A DNA stretch of 64,000 nucleotides, from positions 184,944,195 to 185,008,194 of the forward strand of contig NC_081553.1 in assembly GCF_963082655.1 (NCBI RefSeq). Direction: 5' to 3'. Below are positions 32,920 through 43,980 of this stretch, piece by piece (position 1 is the first letter of the stretch; each line of letters opens with the position of its first letter). The position numbers and the translations under genes were made by a program. The notes under the pieces are model-generated. The model worked only from the letters and a program-made list of their open reading frames with translations. It did not search any database and was not told the DNA's origin. This DNA is from Stomoxys calcitrans. Lineage: Eukaryota; Arthropoda; Insecta; Diptera; Muscidae.

Positions 32920-35313
32920 TTTGGTAAATGGGTGAGATTATCGGCGCAATACTGTCAGAGGCCTCGGTAAAGAAGATTGTGAGCAGAAGAACTCCGTAAG
33001 GAGGGATTTTATGCCCCTTTTGTGGTTATTGGTTATCAATAGGATTCTGAGCTCTTTCAAAAAGAAGAGAATGAAAGCCTTTGATCACGCGGATGATGTC
33101 GTCATCATAATGAGTGACCGTTTCCTTTCTACTATTATGGATCTCGTTCAGGGAGCGCTGAGGAAGCTGTCTGCATGGGCAAGGGTCAGCGGCTTGGCAT
33201 AAACCCTGGCAAATCTGCACTTTATAGGGCACATCTCTGATTTCGCTGAAATTTGGTGTGTAGATGTGGATTGACCCCATAACACGAATCCGTAGTCCAT
33301 TTTTGGGGCAAAGGCCCTGGTTTGCGCCCTAGGGGTGAAAATTCCCCCTTGGGAGAAGTTGTCCAACCTAGGCAATATGTGTATAAAATGACATGTATTG
33401 TCGAGTAGATTACGAATATGCAAACATATGTCCAAAACTTGAACCCGGGAAGGACCTAAGGTGTCTTGAGAATTTTCTCCTTTCTAGCAAAGGCAATATC
33501 GGTTTCATATGAATGGCGGAAATGAATAGATTAGGATAGATTGCAAAAAAATAAATTAAGCTTTAAAAAGAATTTTTTTTTTAAAGTCAAGCGTTTTTTT
33601 TTTTTTTTGAAGGAAAGAAAAAAAGTGCATTTTTTTGAAAATTTTTTCTTCCTCTTGGAGCCTAATTAATTTTTTTGCATATCTATCGTAATCTACTCCC
33701 TCTCACCTTTAATTTGATACCCACATTGCCTATGTTAACAAGATGAAAAATTCTGAAGTCCCCTTAGGTCCTTCGCGAGTCCCATTTTTTGATCATGTTT
33801 TTGCATATTCGTAATCTACTCGACAATACCTGTCATTTGATACTCATATTGCCTAGGTTGACCACTTATCCGCAAGGAGAGTTTATCGGCCCATAGGCGG
33901 GCTAGAAACCCTTGCCCCAAAATTAGACTTCAGAATCGTGTTCCTGGGGTCAAAATTAGGGCCCATAGGCGGGCTAGAAACCCTTGCCCCAAAAATAGAC
34001 TTCAGAATCGTGTTCCTGGGGTCAAATTTAGGCGGGGGATAGCAAGTGGAGCAAAAAATGGAAAACATCGGTGGTGCGCCCTATAAACTGCAGTTTTTCC
34101 TAAACCCCAGAAAGACTGAGCTGGTAGTTTTCACCAACGGGCCTGTGTTAGTAGAGTAGAGCTGCCGCTTTTTTCGGAGGCCAAATAGTTGGGCGTGTTT
34201 CTTAACCAAAATCTATGCTGGAAAAGAACTGAATGCGCTCTACTCCTGTGGTCAACTCGATAAGAAGGTGTTGGATACTCCGACTGGGGACGGTGCCCTA
34301 AATGTTTGAGCCGATTGTTCAGCCGATTCTTTCCTATGGATGTCTGGAGTGGCATCGGGCTCAGGACGAATGTGCCCTCCATAGTACGATCGAAAAGGTA
34401 TAAGGCACCGCGGTAGAGGAGTGTCCTGAGGAAGATTTGAATACCATTCTCGGCCTTTTTGCACCTATTTGTTGAATGCGTGGCAACGAAGAACGCTCTA
34501 AGACCGATGGAATCAGGCAGATGGCACTTTTTAAACTTTTGGCATTCTTCCATTATGCTGGGCGATGGAGATGAGGTATGCGCGATTAATTATATGCCAG
34601 GGAAGTACTTCCTCCTTGTTGACGGTTTGGTCGTCGTTTACCCAAAAGGCGATCTCTGGGCTGAAGGAAGCTCGTCCTTCCCAGGGCCCTCTGCATACAT
34701 TGATAGGTCTAAATTGGATGGGGGGACCTTAGCAAGTCTTCATTAAATTCATTGGAATCAGAAAATCTTATTGGCTTCTGTATGGATGCAGTCTCTTTTA
34801 GACAGAGGTCTTCTCGTTCCTGACGGCTTGGGAGACGCTGTGGATGCGAGAGCGGGGCGGACCGGTCAGACTACCACGATATAAGTGGCCAGTCAGACGG
34901 TGCTAAAGCCTTTGGGTTAGGCCATGTGCGGTCGAAAGTGGTTAGAAGAAGTAAAGACCTCTTCCAACCATTGGAAGGGCTTCCAGGCCTTGCTATTTTC
35001 CGTGTCAACGTTAAGGTTAAAGTGTGGCATGGAAAAAAGGGTTAAGGTTGATGTGTGGCAGGAAAAAATGTGGCAGGGAAAAAAGGGAACTAGCCAGGAA
35101 TGGCTGATTGGCAGTACTTTACATCATCAAACTTTGAGCAGACTTCTTTTTTGTTGCAGCTGGAGGTGAGGTATGCCCGACTTGTTATGTACCCAGGGAG
35201 CCCTTACTTATTGATAGTCTGGGAACTCTGGGCTAAACCCGGGACCTGTATACACAGATTGGTCTAAATTAAATGGAGGCAGAAGTCTGCATTAAATTCC
35301 TTGGAAAGAAAAT
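32920..35313 (+). pseudogene. second non-LTR retrotransposon remnant (RT, thumb, RNase H)
   Basis: 32,930-33,200 encodes a decayed RT palm (GAILSEASVKKIVSRRTP, stop, GGILCPLLWLLVINRI, then HADDVVIIM in place of YADD, and ALRKLSAWARV.GL). 34,090-34,150 gives the FLNPRKTELVVF segment. About 34,310-34,400 gives EPIVQPILSYGCLEWHRAQ. 34,560-34,745 runs into the RNase H start (SAYIDRSKLDGG), repeated in weaker form at about 35,165-35,310. Stops and frameshifts abound. It is diverged in sequence from the first family. Confidence 0.72.
33891..34030 (+). repeat. ~67-bp tandem duplication present only in copy A
   Basis: GCCCATAGGCGGGCTAGAAA through GAATCGTGTTCCTGGGGTCA occurs twice in tandem here but once at the corresponding place in copy A' (about 58,138-58,200). 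Confidence 0.85.
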
Positions 35314-35627
35314 GTGTGTGAAGTTAAATTCCGAATTTAACTAGCAGAGACACAAACCGCTTTGTTAACAGAGTGCGAGAGAGAGTAACAGAAGTATTAA
35401 CAGAGATCCACTGAGGGGTTAGCAGAGCTCTGTAAATACTTAACAGAACCAAAAAACAAGAGAAATTAATTAAATTTCTTACTTTTTATAAATTTTTGCA
35501 AATATTTGTAAAAAAAAAAAATAAAACCATAACAAAATTTGGAGTAAAATATCAATGCTTTGAATCAAAAACACCAAATTAAAAATATCTATTACCGTAG
35601 TACTGAGAAAAATGAAAAATTTATAAA
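35314..35627. other. outer flank of the inverted array with repeated TTAACAGA-like motifs
   Basis: Six variants of T(T/A)(A)RCAGA occur between about 35,343 and 35,447 (TAGCAGAGA, TTAACAGAG, GTAACAGAAG, TTAACAGAG, TTAGCAGAG, TTAACAGAA), followed by AT-rich DNA with an A-run at 35,510-35,521. It has no counterpart at the right side of the inverted structure. The function of the motif cluster is unknown. Confidence 0.5.
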
Positions 35628-38600
35628 AAAAATATTCTGGGCAGGATTATGACCAATGGTCCTGGAGGACATCTAAGAATTCTACAAGGTACTACCATAC
35701 ATCGTTGGAAAGGTGACGATGTGTGCTTTCCAAAACATATCTTTATTCGAAAATCGAGCGGTTGGTTTTTTCAAATTCCTGTCTTTTTTAAAAAAATTCT
35801 GGAAAAAAAATTTTGACAGGATTATGACCAACGCTCCTGGAGGACATCTAAGAATTCTACAAGGTACTACCATACATTGTTGGAAAGGTGACGATGTGTG
35901 CTTTCCAAAACATGTCCTTATTCGAAAATCGAGCAGTTGGTTTTTTCAAATTCCTGTCTTTTTTAAAAAAATTCTGGAAAAAAAATTTTGACAGGATTAT
36001 GACCAACGCTCCTGGAGGACATCTAAGAATTCTACAAGGTACTACCATACATCGTTGGAAAGGTGACGATGTGTGCTCTCCAAAACATGTCCTTATTCGA
36101 AAATCGAGCGGTTGGTTTTTTCAAATTCCTGTCTTTTTTAAAAAAATTCTGGAAAAAAAATTTTGACAGGATTATGACCAACGCTCCTGAAGGACATCTA
36201 AGAATTCTACAAGGTACTACCATACATCGTTGGAAAGGTGACGATGTGTGCTCTCCAAAACATGTCCTTATTCGAAAATCGAGCGGTTGGTTTTTTCAAA
36301 TTCCTGTCTTTTTTAAAAAAAATCTCAAAAAAATTCTGGAAAGGATTATGGCCAACGCTCCTGGAGGACATCTAAGTATTCTACAAGGTACTACCATACA
36401 TCGTTGGAAAGGTCACGATGTGTGCTTTCCAAAACATATCTTTATTCGAAAATCGAGCAGTTGGTTTTTTCAAATTCCTGTCTTTTTTAAAAAAAATCTC
36501 AAAAAAATTCTGGAAAGGATTATGGCCAACGCTCCTGGAGGACATCTAAGAATTCTACAAGGTACTACCATACATTGTTGGAAAGGTGACGATGTGTGCT
36601 TTCCAAAACATGTCCTTATTCGAAAATCGAGCAGTTGGTTTTTTCAAATTCCTGTCTTTTTTAAAAAAATTCTGGAAAAAAAATTTTGACAGGATTATGA
36701 CCAACGCTCCTGGAGGACATCTAAGAATTCTACAAGGTACTACCATACATCGTTGGAAAGGTCACGATGTGTGCTTTCCAAAACATGTCCTTATTCGAAA
36801 ATCGAGCGGTTGGTTTTTTCAAATTCCTGTCTTTTTTAAAAAAATTCTGGAAAAAAATCGGGACAGGATAATGGCCAATGCTCCTGGAGGACATCTAAGA
36901 ATTCTACAAGGTACTACCATACATCGTTGGAAAGGTGACGATGTGTGCTCTCCAAAACATATCTTTATTCGAAAATCGAGCGGTTGGTTTTTTCAAATTC
37001 CTGTCTTTTTTAAAAAAATTCTGGAAAAAAAATTTTGACAGGATTATGACCAACGCTCCTGGAGGACATCTAAGAATTCTACAAGGTACTACCATACATC
37101 GTTGGAAAGGTCACGATGTGTGCTCTCCAAAACATGTCCTTATTCGAAAATCGAGCGGTTGGTTTTTTCAAATTCCTGTCTTTTTTAAAAAAATTCTGGA
37201 AAAAAAATTTTGACAGGATTATGACCAACGCTCCTGAAGGACATCTAAGAATTCTACAAGGTACTACCATACATCGTTGGAAAGGTGACGATGTGTGCTC
37301 TCCAAAACATATCTTTATTCGAAAATCGAGCGGTTGGTTTTTTCAAATTCCTGTCTTTTTTAAAAAAATTCTGGAAAAAAAATTTTGACAGGATTATGAC
37401 CAACGCTCCTGGAGGACATCTAAGAATTCTACAAGGTACTACCATACATCGTTGGAAAGGTCACGATGTGTGCTTTCCAAAACATGTCCTTATTCGAAAA
37501 TCGAGCGGTTGGTTTTTTCAAATTCCTGTCTTTTTTAAAAAAATTCTGGAAAAAAATCGGGACAGGATAATGGCCAATGCTCCTGGAGGACATCTAAGAA
37601 TTCTACAAGGTACTACCATACATCGTTGGAAAGGTGACGATGTGTGCTCTCCAAAACATATCTTTATTCGAAAATCGAGCGGTTGGTTTTTTCAAATTCC
37701 TGTCTTTTTTAAAAAAATTCTGGAAAAAAATCGGGACAGGATAATGGCCAATGCTCCTGGAGGACATCTAAGAATTCTACAAGGTACTACCATACATCGT
37801 TGGAAAGGTGACGATGTGTGCTCTCCAAAACATATCTTTATTCGAAAATCGAGCGGTTGGTTTTTTCAAATTCCTGTCTTTTTTAAAAAAATTCTGGAAA
37901 AAAAATTTTGACAGGATTATGACCAACGCTCCTGGAGGACATCTAAGAATTCTACAAGGTACTACCATACATCGTTGGAAAGGTGACGATGTGTGCTCTC
38001 CAAAACATATCTTTATTCGAAAATCGAGCGGTTGGTTTTTTCAAATTCCTGTCTTTTTTAAAAAAAATCTCAAAAAAATTCTGGAAAGGATTATGGCCAA
38101 CGCTCCTGGAGGACATCTAAGAATTCTACAAGGTACTACCATACATCGTTGGAAAGGTCACGATGTGTGCTTTCCAAAACATATCTTTATTCGAAAATCG
38201 AGCAGTTGGTTTTTTCAAATTCCTGTCTTTTTTAAAAAAAATCTCAAAAAAATTCTGGAAAGGATTATGGCCAACGCTCCTGGAGGACATCTAAGTATTC
38301 TACAAGGTACTACCATACATCGTTGGAAAGGTCACGATGTGTGCTTTCCAAAACATATCTTTATTCGAAAATCGAGCAGTTGGTTTTTTCAAATTCCTGT
38401 CTTTTTTAAAAAAAATCTGGAAAAAAAATTTTGACAGGATTATGACCAACGCTCCTGGAGGACATCTAAGAATTCTACAAGGTACTACCATACATCGTTG
38501 GAAAGGTGACGATGTGTGCTCTCCAAAACATATCTTTATTCGAAAATCGAGCGGTTGGTTTTTTCAAATTCCTGTCTTTTTTAAAAAAATTCTGGAAAAA

Positions 38601-39417
38601 AAATTTTGACAGGATTATGACCAACGCTCCTGGAGGACATCTAAGAATTCTACAAGGTACTACCATACATCGTTGGAAAGGTGACGATGTGTGCTTTCCA
38701 AAACATATCTTTATTCGAAAATCGAGCAGTTGGTTTTTTCAAATTCCTGTCTTTTTTAAAAAAAATCTCAAAAAAATTCTGGAAAGGATTATGGCCAACG
38801 CTCCTGGAGGACATCTAAGAATTCTACAAGGTACTACCATACATCGTTGGAAAGGTGACGATGTGTGCTCTCCAAAACATGTCCTTATTCGAAAATCGAG
38901 CGGTTGGTTTTTTCAAATTCCTGTCTTTTTTAAAAAAATTCTGGAAAAAAAATTTTGACAGGATTATGACCAACGCTCCTGGAGGACATCTAAGAATTCT
39001 ACAAGGTACTACCATACATCGTTGGAAAGGTGACGATGTGTGCTTTCCAAAACATGCCCTTATTCGAAAATCGAACAGTTGGTTTTTTCATATTCCTGCC
39101 CTTTTTGAAAATGTATCGAAAAAAAATTTTTTTGAGAGAGAATGTTGTTGTCTAGCCTTTCTGTTGTGTACTCTATGTCGCTCTTTTCAGTTACAAACAT
39201 TGAATGTTAGAGCTTTCTGTAAAAATGTTAATTACATATAATCATATACATGGGAATGTATACTTTTCAACTCTGTAAAATAATTCATAAGTTTTCCCAT
39301 AGAGGTCGCTTGTGTTATTAGCGTACTCGCATATTGCGTCTGCGCTGTTTACTTTTTCCACTTCTGTTCCAAGCTTTTTTGAACATAGTGTGAGGTGTCT
39401 ATACTTTACTTTATCTA
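35628..39417 (+). repeat. left arm of the giant inverted repeat: ~20 tandem 174/175-bp units plus inner flank
   Basis: Units begin around ATTCTGG..AGGATTATG and include GGAGGACATCTAAG, CAAGGTACTACCATACAT, GTTGGAAAGGTSACGATG and CAAATTCCTGTC. Three unit types differ at the joint: TTTTGACAGG (175 bp), AAATCTC..GGAAAGG (174 bp) and ATCGGGACAGGATAATGG (174 bp). The last unit, ending near 39,100, diverges into a non-repeated inner flank of about 330 bp (to 39,417) that is matched, inverted, at 43,978-44,305. Open frames of up to 208 codons reflect the 174-base (58-codon) period. Confidence 0.95.
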
Positions 39418-39509
39418 AAATGTAGAATTAATAACAAAGTTGTATCATATATTTTTTTATTGTTTGATAAAATGCTCTAGAATGTAAACCTTTTAAACTT
39501 AACAAACAT

Positions 39510-40000
39510 TTTTTTATTAAAAGTTTTTATAAAAGCTCAGTCTTTCATGTTTAAAACTTAATGAATAGTAGATTTTTAAATGTTGGTCTCTTACAAAATA
39601 TGTAAAACAAATTGTTATGAAAGTACATATTTTTAAGCTTTAAAAGACTTTCTCATTCAAAACAAAAAAATATATAATTTATATTCGGAAATTAAAGAAA
39701 GAAAAAATTAAAAATGTATGTGTATTTATTTTGGTATGCTTTGCAAAATAGGTTTTTTTGGTTTACTATGCAAACCAATTTTTTATAAAAGTTCAGTCTT
39801 TCATGTTTAAAACTTAATTAATAGTAGATTTATAGATTTTGGTTTTTTACAAAAAAATTAAAGCATATTGTTATGTTCCAATTTTGGTTTGCTTTGGTTT
39901 ATTTTATAAGATTTCCGTCTTTTATGGTTTAAACTAAAAATATAATTTTTTTATAAAAGTTCAGTCTTTCATGGTTAAAACTTTTGGCGTTGGAGTTTTT
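39510..40000 (+). repeat. diverged repeats with TATAAAAGTTCAGTC motif
   Basis: A motif close to TTTATAAAAGTTCAGTCTTT followed by CATG.TTAAAACT occurs near 39,522, 39,782 and 39,950, with a weaker form near 39,903. The first two continue similarly through TTAAT.AATAGTAGATTT. Confidence 0.7.
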
Positions 40001-40599
40001 CATAAAAAATGCAACAACCATTTTTTTGCGTTAAACACAAATTTCACAAGGGTGTGTAAGCACTCGTGCGTACCTATTTTTATGTACATACTCGTATATA
40101 GAAGAACACAATTTGGGCGAAAATTCATGTAACTATCAAGAAAGGGTAAATTTCAGAATTTGGTTGTTAAAATTAAATTTGTTTATAAGTTGTTTAAAAA
40201 AATGGAATTCATAGTTTTCATAATAATTACTGAAGATTTTATAATTATTTCTGTTAATGAATTTACGTAGGGAATAATTTTTGTGATAGTTTGAGAGCAT
40301 GTTTCTTATTAATGTGCATTTGAATTCCAAAAAATTAATATTTGCATATATTTTATAATAAAATATTAGTGTTTCAAAAATTAAGTAGTTAAATTTAATA
40401 AAGAAGCTCAAGTATATATTAAGTAGCCATAAAATTATCCAAAAAAAAAAACGAATTAAAGAAAAATGCAACCAAAGTATTTAAAAGCCTCTAAATAACA
40501 GCTGCAAATTCAGTTTTATGTGTCAATTGTTTAAGAGTCAAAACTAAGCATATCAAATAAAACATATATTAAATGAATCGATGCATGTTAAATGTGTTA

Positions 40600-40945
40600 A
40601 AGATTAGGCTTAAAGCTTGCCAAATACAACCATATCGGAAGAAAAACATGTATGGGAGCTTTATATACAGTAGAACCGATTTTCCAAGATAAATAGCGCT
40701 TGTGCCAATGAGAGTTATGTGAGCCAATAAGTAACATTTGCAAAATTTGGTGACAATCTGATAAAAAATGCGACACGTACTTTAATAACAAAAACACATT
40801 GACAGACAGACAAACAAAAACTGACAGACGGATGGACAAACAGACGGTCAAAAGGACGGACTAATAAACGTACAATCGGACTGACATGACCTGATGTAAT
40901 ATATACACAAGGTCATAATACCCTTTAGCACAGTAGAGGTGAAAA
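40600..40945 (-). repeat. mini-me-like fragment in the loop
   Basis: A GACAGACAGACAAAC / GACAGACGGATGG tract (40,801-40,860), CGTACAATCGGACTGACATG and ATAATATATACACAAGG, with TATGGGAGCTTTATATACAG upstream, show the order expected of a minus-oriented mini-me-type element of a more diverged subfamily. Confidence 0.5.
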
Positions 40946-41320
40946 GTATCGTGAAAACCCAAAGTTTTAAAATGTTGCGCGCATTTCAGCATGAAAAACT
41001 CCTAGAAAAATGATTAAATGTTTAAATTGATTAAATTGTTAGTACGTAAAAAAAAACACACAGAAGCTTTGGACTTAAATTGAACGAAATAGCGGCAATT
41101 CACCCTTAATATATATGTCGTACTCAATTTTCGTGTACGACTGAGCGAAGTGTATGTCCATATTTTTCAGCATTATGTTCAAAATCGGGGTGATTATTTT
41201 AAATAATACCGGAATGATATAAAGTGGAATATTCGGCATTGGTTGTCAAATATTCGATTCTACATACATAGAAATGGGCGATAGGTAAAAACCCAAAAGG
41301 AATTTACCCGGTAAATTGGA

Positions 41321-41338
41321 TAAATACCCGGGTATTTA
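41321..41338. repeat. 18-base perfect palindrome
   Basis: TAAATACCCGGGTATTTA reads the same on both strands and sits among further TTTACCC/GGTAAA motifs (41,285-41,370). Such clusters resemble subterminal repeats of hAT-type transposons, but no terminus was found. Confidence 0.6.
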
Positions 41339-41589
41339 CCCATTTATACCCAAAATCTGGGTATTTATAATTTTGCAGATATCTTGGGTATAACAAAATT
41401 TTCCAAACAGTACCGGTACCGGTGTCTGTTAGCCACGAAAGGCGGGTAATAAATAATAACTTTTCAAAATGTCTGCTAAATAATTTAAGGCACTCGACAA
41501 ACGTCCCAGGTCAAAAAAGCACAAAAAGATGCTTTGTGCTCTTGAATAAACTGTACATAAAAAGCTCTAGCAATTGTATTGCTAGTACA

Positions 41590-41720
41590 TTCCATTTTCT
41601 GCGCTGACAGCTCAGATAGAGAGAAATGTTTAAATTGTTGGCAGACGAGAAGAAGCAATCGTCGAAAGAACCAATAAACATTAAGCAGAGAAAGCAATTT
41701 TGAGAAAATTGCTCTCGCTG
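41590..41720 (+). repeat. loop paralogous segment, copy 1
   Basis: It shares with 43,055-43,185 the series TTCTGCGCTGACAGCTCAGA, GAGAGAAA, CGAGAAG.AGCA, GTCGAA.GA, CCAAT.AACATT.AGCAGA and TTTT, at moderate identity. Confidence 0.65.
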
Positions 41721-43054
41721 CATCCAGAAAGTAATTTTACTCTGTCTCTTTGCTTCTGAGAGATCACGCAATGTGCGTAATGTTGGTGTCAAAGCCATAG
41801 CTTCATTGTTATGGGCGCACACACGCACCCATTTCCACATTATTTCTTATGCTGCGGGCATCTGTTAAACGTACACACAACATATTCAAGCGGCATAGAA
41901 AAATAAAGTGAAAGTATGTGTGTGCTAGAGAACAGCAGCATGCAACCACAAAAATAAATGCCAATAAACATGAAGAGAATGGCTCGCTTTTAGCTCTGAC
42001 TACGAAAAAGAAACAAGCAACGTAACAGCAAAAGCAACCAAAAAATCAGAATAACTTTACTTGACTTCCTAAGCACGCAGTTTAAGCATTTACACACTAT
42101 CAAAGCAACATGAATCGATTTCAATTGCTTAACTGTCAGCATTTTGTTTTTTTTTTTGTATTTTTTTGCTTTAACTTTGAATTTTTCCTTAAGCTTTCCA
42201 TAGTCCAGTAACTAAACTTCTATTGTAGACCTCAAGGGGACTTTTTTATAGGGAATTTTGAGCACTATCCAGCAAAAAATTTTTAAAATTGGTCCAAAAA
42301 CCAAGCCTAATCAACCAACTTAAGGGGGGATGACCACCTAGGGCCTTGAAATTTTGCACATGATCTCGCTAACATCTTACCTCTAACCATTAAAAATTTC
42401 AGTGAGATATCTTTAAACTGTAATGAACGGTAGATTTTTTACTATTTTTTTCGATTCTATTCTACTCTGCGGTGGTGGGCAAAGCAAAACCATTGCATCT
42501 AATCCTGGACATTCTCCTCTTGAAATCATCAAACTATTTATCGACCTGCTGTTAGATTATAACATGAGACCACCCACTTTTTCACTTTTCTTCACAACCA
42601 AATAAAATTGTGTAAAACATTTTGTCCAGATGATTTTTACAATACATACGGTATATTTAAACAATCCATACAGCTTCAATTTCATTTGTCTATTTCCGCC
42701 AAAATTGTTTAGAGTTTTAATATAATGAAAGTTATTAATTTTTTTAATAAAGTCTTCGTATAAAACACTTTTTTCAATATTTAAAAAATCTTTTATAGAA
42801 ACGTTTTTTTTCTCTTTTAAATCCATATAAAATAGTTTCGCACTAAGGCGGAAAAGTGTTTTTTTGTTTTGCTCCATAATGAAACCTCACTTAACAAATG
42901 CTTTCACTAGAATGATTCTATTTCTTTTTTTGTTTTTTGTAACAACACCTACGTTGCGCAGGATTAACGCATGTCGCAGTTCAAAGAAGCTAATGGTGCA
43001 GCTTTTGCAATTGGAACGCTGCAAGAGAAATTTGCTACGCTCCAACATTTCCCC

Positions 43055-43185
43055 ATGTTCTGCACTGACAGATCAGAGAGAGAGAGAGAAAGAGTTGTTT
43101 TGATTGCCGGCTGGCGAGAAGGAGCATTTGTCGAACGATAACCAATTAACATTTAGCAGACAGAGAGTAATTTTTCACTCTCACT
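43055..43185 (+). repeat. loop paralogous segment, copy 2
   Basis: Counterpart of 41,590-41,720 in direct orientation (TTCTGCACTGACAGATCAGA, a longer GA tract, GGCGAGAAGGAGCA, TTGTCGAACGA, CCAATTAACATTTAGCAGA). Confidence 0.65.
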
Positions 43186-43251
43186 CACGACCAATGGTCT
43201 TGCTTACATTGCATCTACTACAGTTAGAGAATTATTTCAAACTCTGAATGA

Positions 43252-43358
43252 ACAATTGTACTCACGCACAAATAGTCAAAAAGCAGTGCCAATGCCTGTC
43301 ATAGACTATGACTGCGGTGGGCCCAATTATTTGGCTATGTTTGCGTGAGTACAATTGT
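43252..43358. repeat. imperfect palindrome of 107 bp
   Basis: ACAATTGTACTCACGCA at 43,252 pairs with TGCGTGAGTACAATTGT ending at 43,358. Pairing continues weakly inward to the central palindrome GTCATAGACTATGAC (about 43,299-43,313). Confidence 0.8.
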
Positions 43359-43980
43359 TTTGTCTACATGCGAAATAAAATTGCAAATTGCCTAACCTAC
43401 AATATTATTCACCGAATGTTCGTGGTTTGTTTTATTTTCTGCTTGTGGAAAGAGAGCTCGCTCGTAACAAAAAAAAAACTTCTCTGCTGAGAGAAAAACC
43501 ACAGGGTACCAATTTGGCCCTCGCTGGCCTAGACCAGGCATGGGCAAAGGAACTCTTTTGAGCATTTGCACTTAGCAGCTTATTCTCGTTTGGTGGATAC
43601 TAGCTCTCTTTATACACGTTGAAATAGAAACAAACTACGTACATTATTAATTACTGATCAGGCAACATAAACACAAATAACGACGAATGAATGAAAACTC
43701 AATTTGTTCCTTACCAGAAATCTTTTGGAGATGCTTAATTTGGAAGCAAACACAGTCATGTTCAAATTGTAATGAGACATTTGCCCAATAAGTATATATC
43801 AATAGAAAGGCTCTCATCATTAAAGCCACAAGTTCAACCCAAAAAAAAACTCATTTGAAATTAATTGTAAAAAAATAACTATTTTCGAACCATTTTGTCA
43901 TTGCAATTTTATTTTGCGTGTAGACCAAAACAACTGTACTCACGAACAGAGCCAAAAATATGTGTCCATGCCTGCCATAG
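43307..43980. repeat. ~80-bp inverted repeats bracketing ~510 bp at the loop/right-arm boundary
   Basis: 43,307-43,386 (CTATGACTGCGGTGGG to GAAATAAAATTGCAA) matches the reverse complement of 43,901-43,980 (TTGCAATTTTATTTTGCGTG to CATGCCTGCCATAG). The pair could be the ends of a non-autonomous DNA element. The outer end coincides within a few bases with the start of the right arm (43,978). Confidence 0.7.

Larger units (their letters stand above)
28091..35313 (+). repeat. 7.2-kb segmental duplication, copy A
   Basis: Collinear with 52,250-59,489. The offset is 24,159 bp up to about 31,430, then changes through indels: +352 from an extra 350-bp unit in copy A', -24 near 32,370, and about -310 between 33,320 and 34,020. 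The first 3.3 kb is almost identical (single substitutions such as 31,270). The remainder shows many substitutions. It holds the RNase H end, a 153-bp array, unique DNA, 190-bp and 350-bp tandem pairs and a second non-LTR remnant. Homology stops after TTGGAAAGAAAAT at 35,313. Confidence 0.93.
39418..43977. other. loop of the inverted structure (~4.56 kb), no intact gene
   Basis: AT-rich DNA. It has no transposase-sized frame; the longest frames are about 106-111 codons and of odd composition. It contains diverged repeats of TTTTTATAAAAG.TCAGTC (39.5-40.0 kb), a mini-me-like fragment (40,600-40,940), an 18-base palindrome (41,321), two paralogous segments (41.59 and 43.06 kb) and a nested inverted repeat at its right end. 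Confidence 0.7.

Noticed and set aside
35713..39241. Repeated frames of 63-208 codons on both strands of the 175-bp arrays (also 44,154-52,262)
   Set aside because: They follow the repeat period, occur on both strands at once, and show no domain or start context. They are treated as products of the tandem array, not genes.
40136..40471. 111-codon minus-strand frame in the loop
   Set aside because: Composition (F, I, L, N, Y, K) is what random AT-rich DNA gives; no motif.
42557..42877. 106-codon minus-strand frame in the loop (many Lys, Phe and Ile residues)
   Set aside because: No recognised motif, AT-driven composition, and no partner frames upstream or downstream. It may be a fragment of an old protein but cannot be supported.
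43535..43976. Possible hAT element from CAGGCATGGGCAAA (43,537) to TGTCCATGCCTG (43,974)
   Set aside because: The ends match over about a dozen bases with a mismatch, but flanking 8-bp sequences do not agree as a target duplication, and the right end is already part of another inverted repeat.
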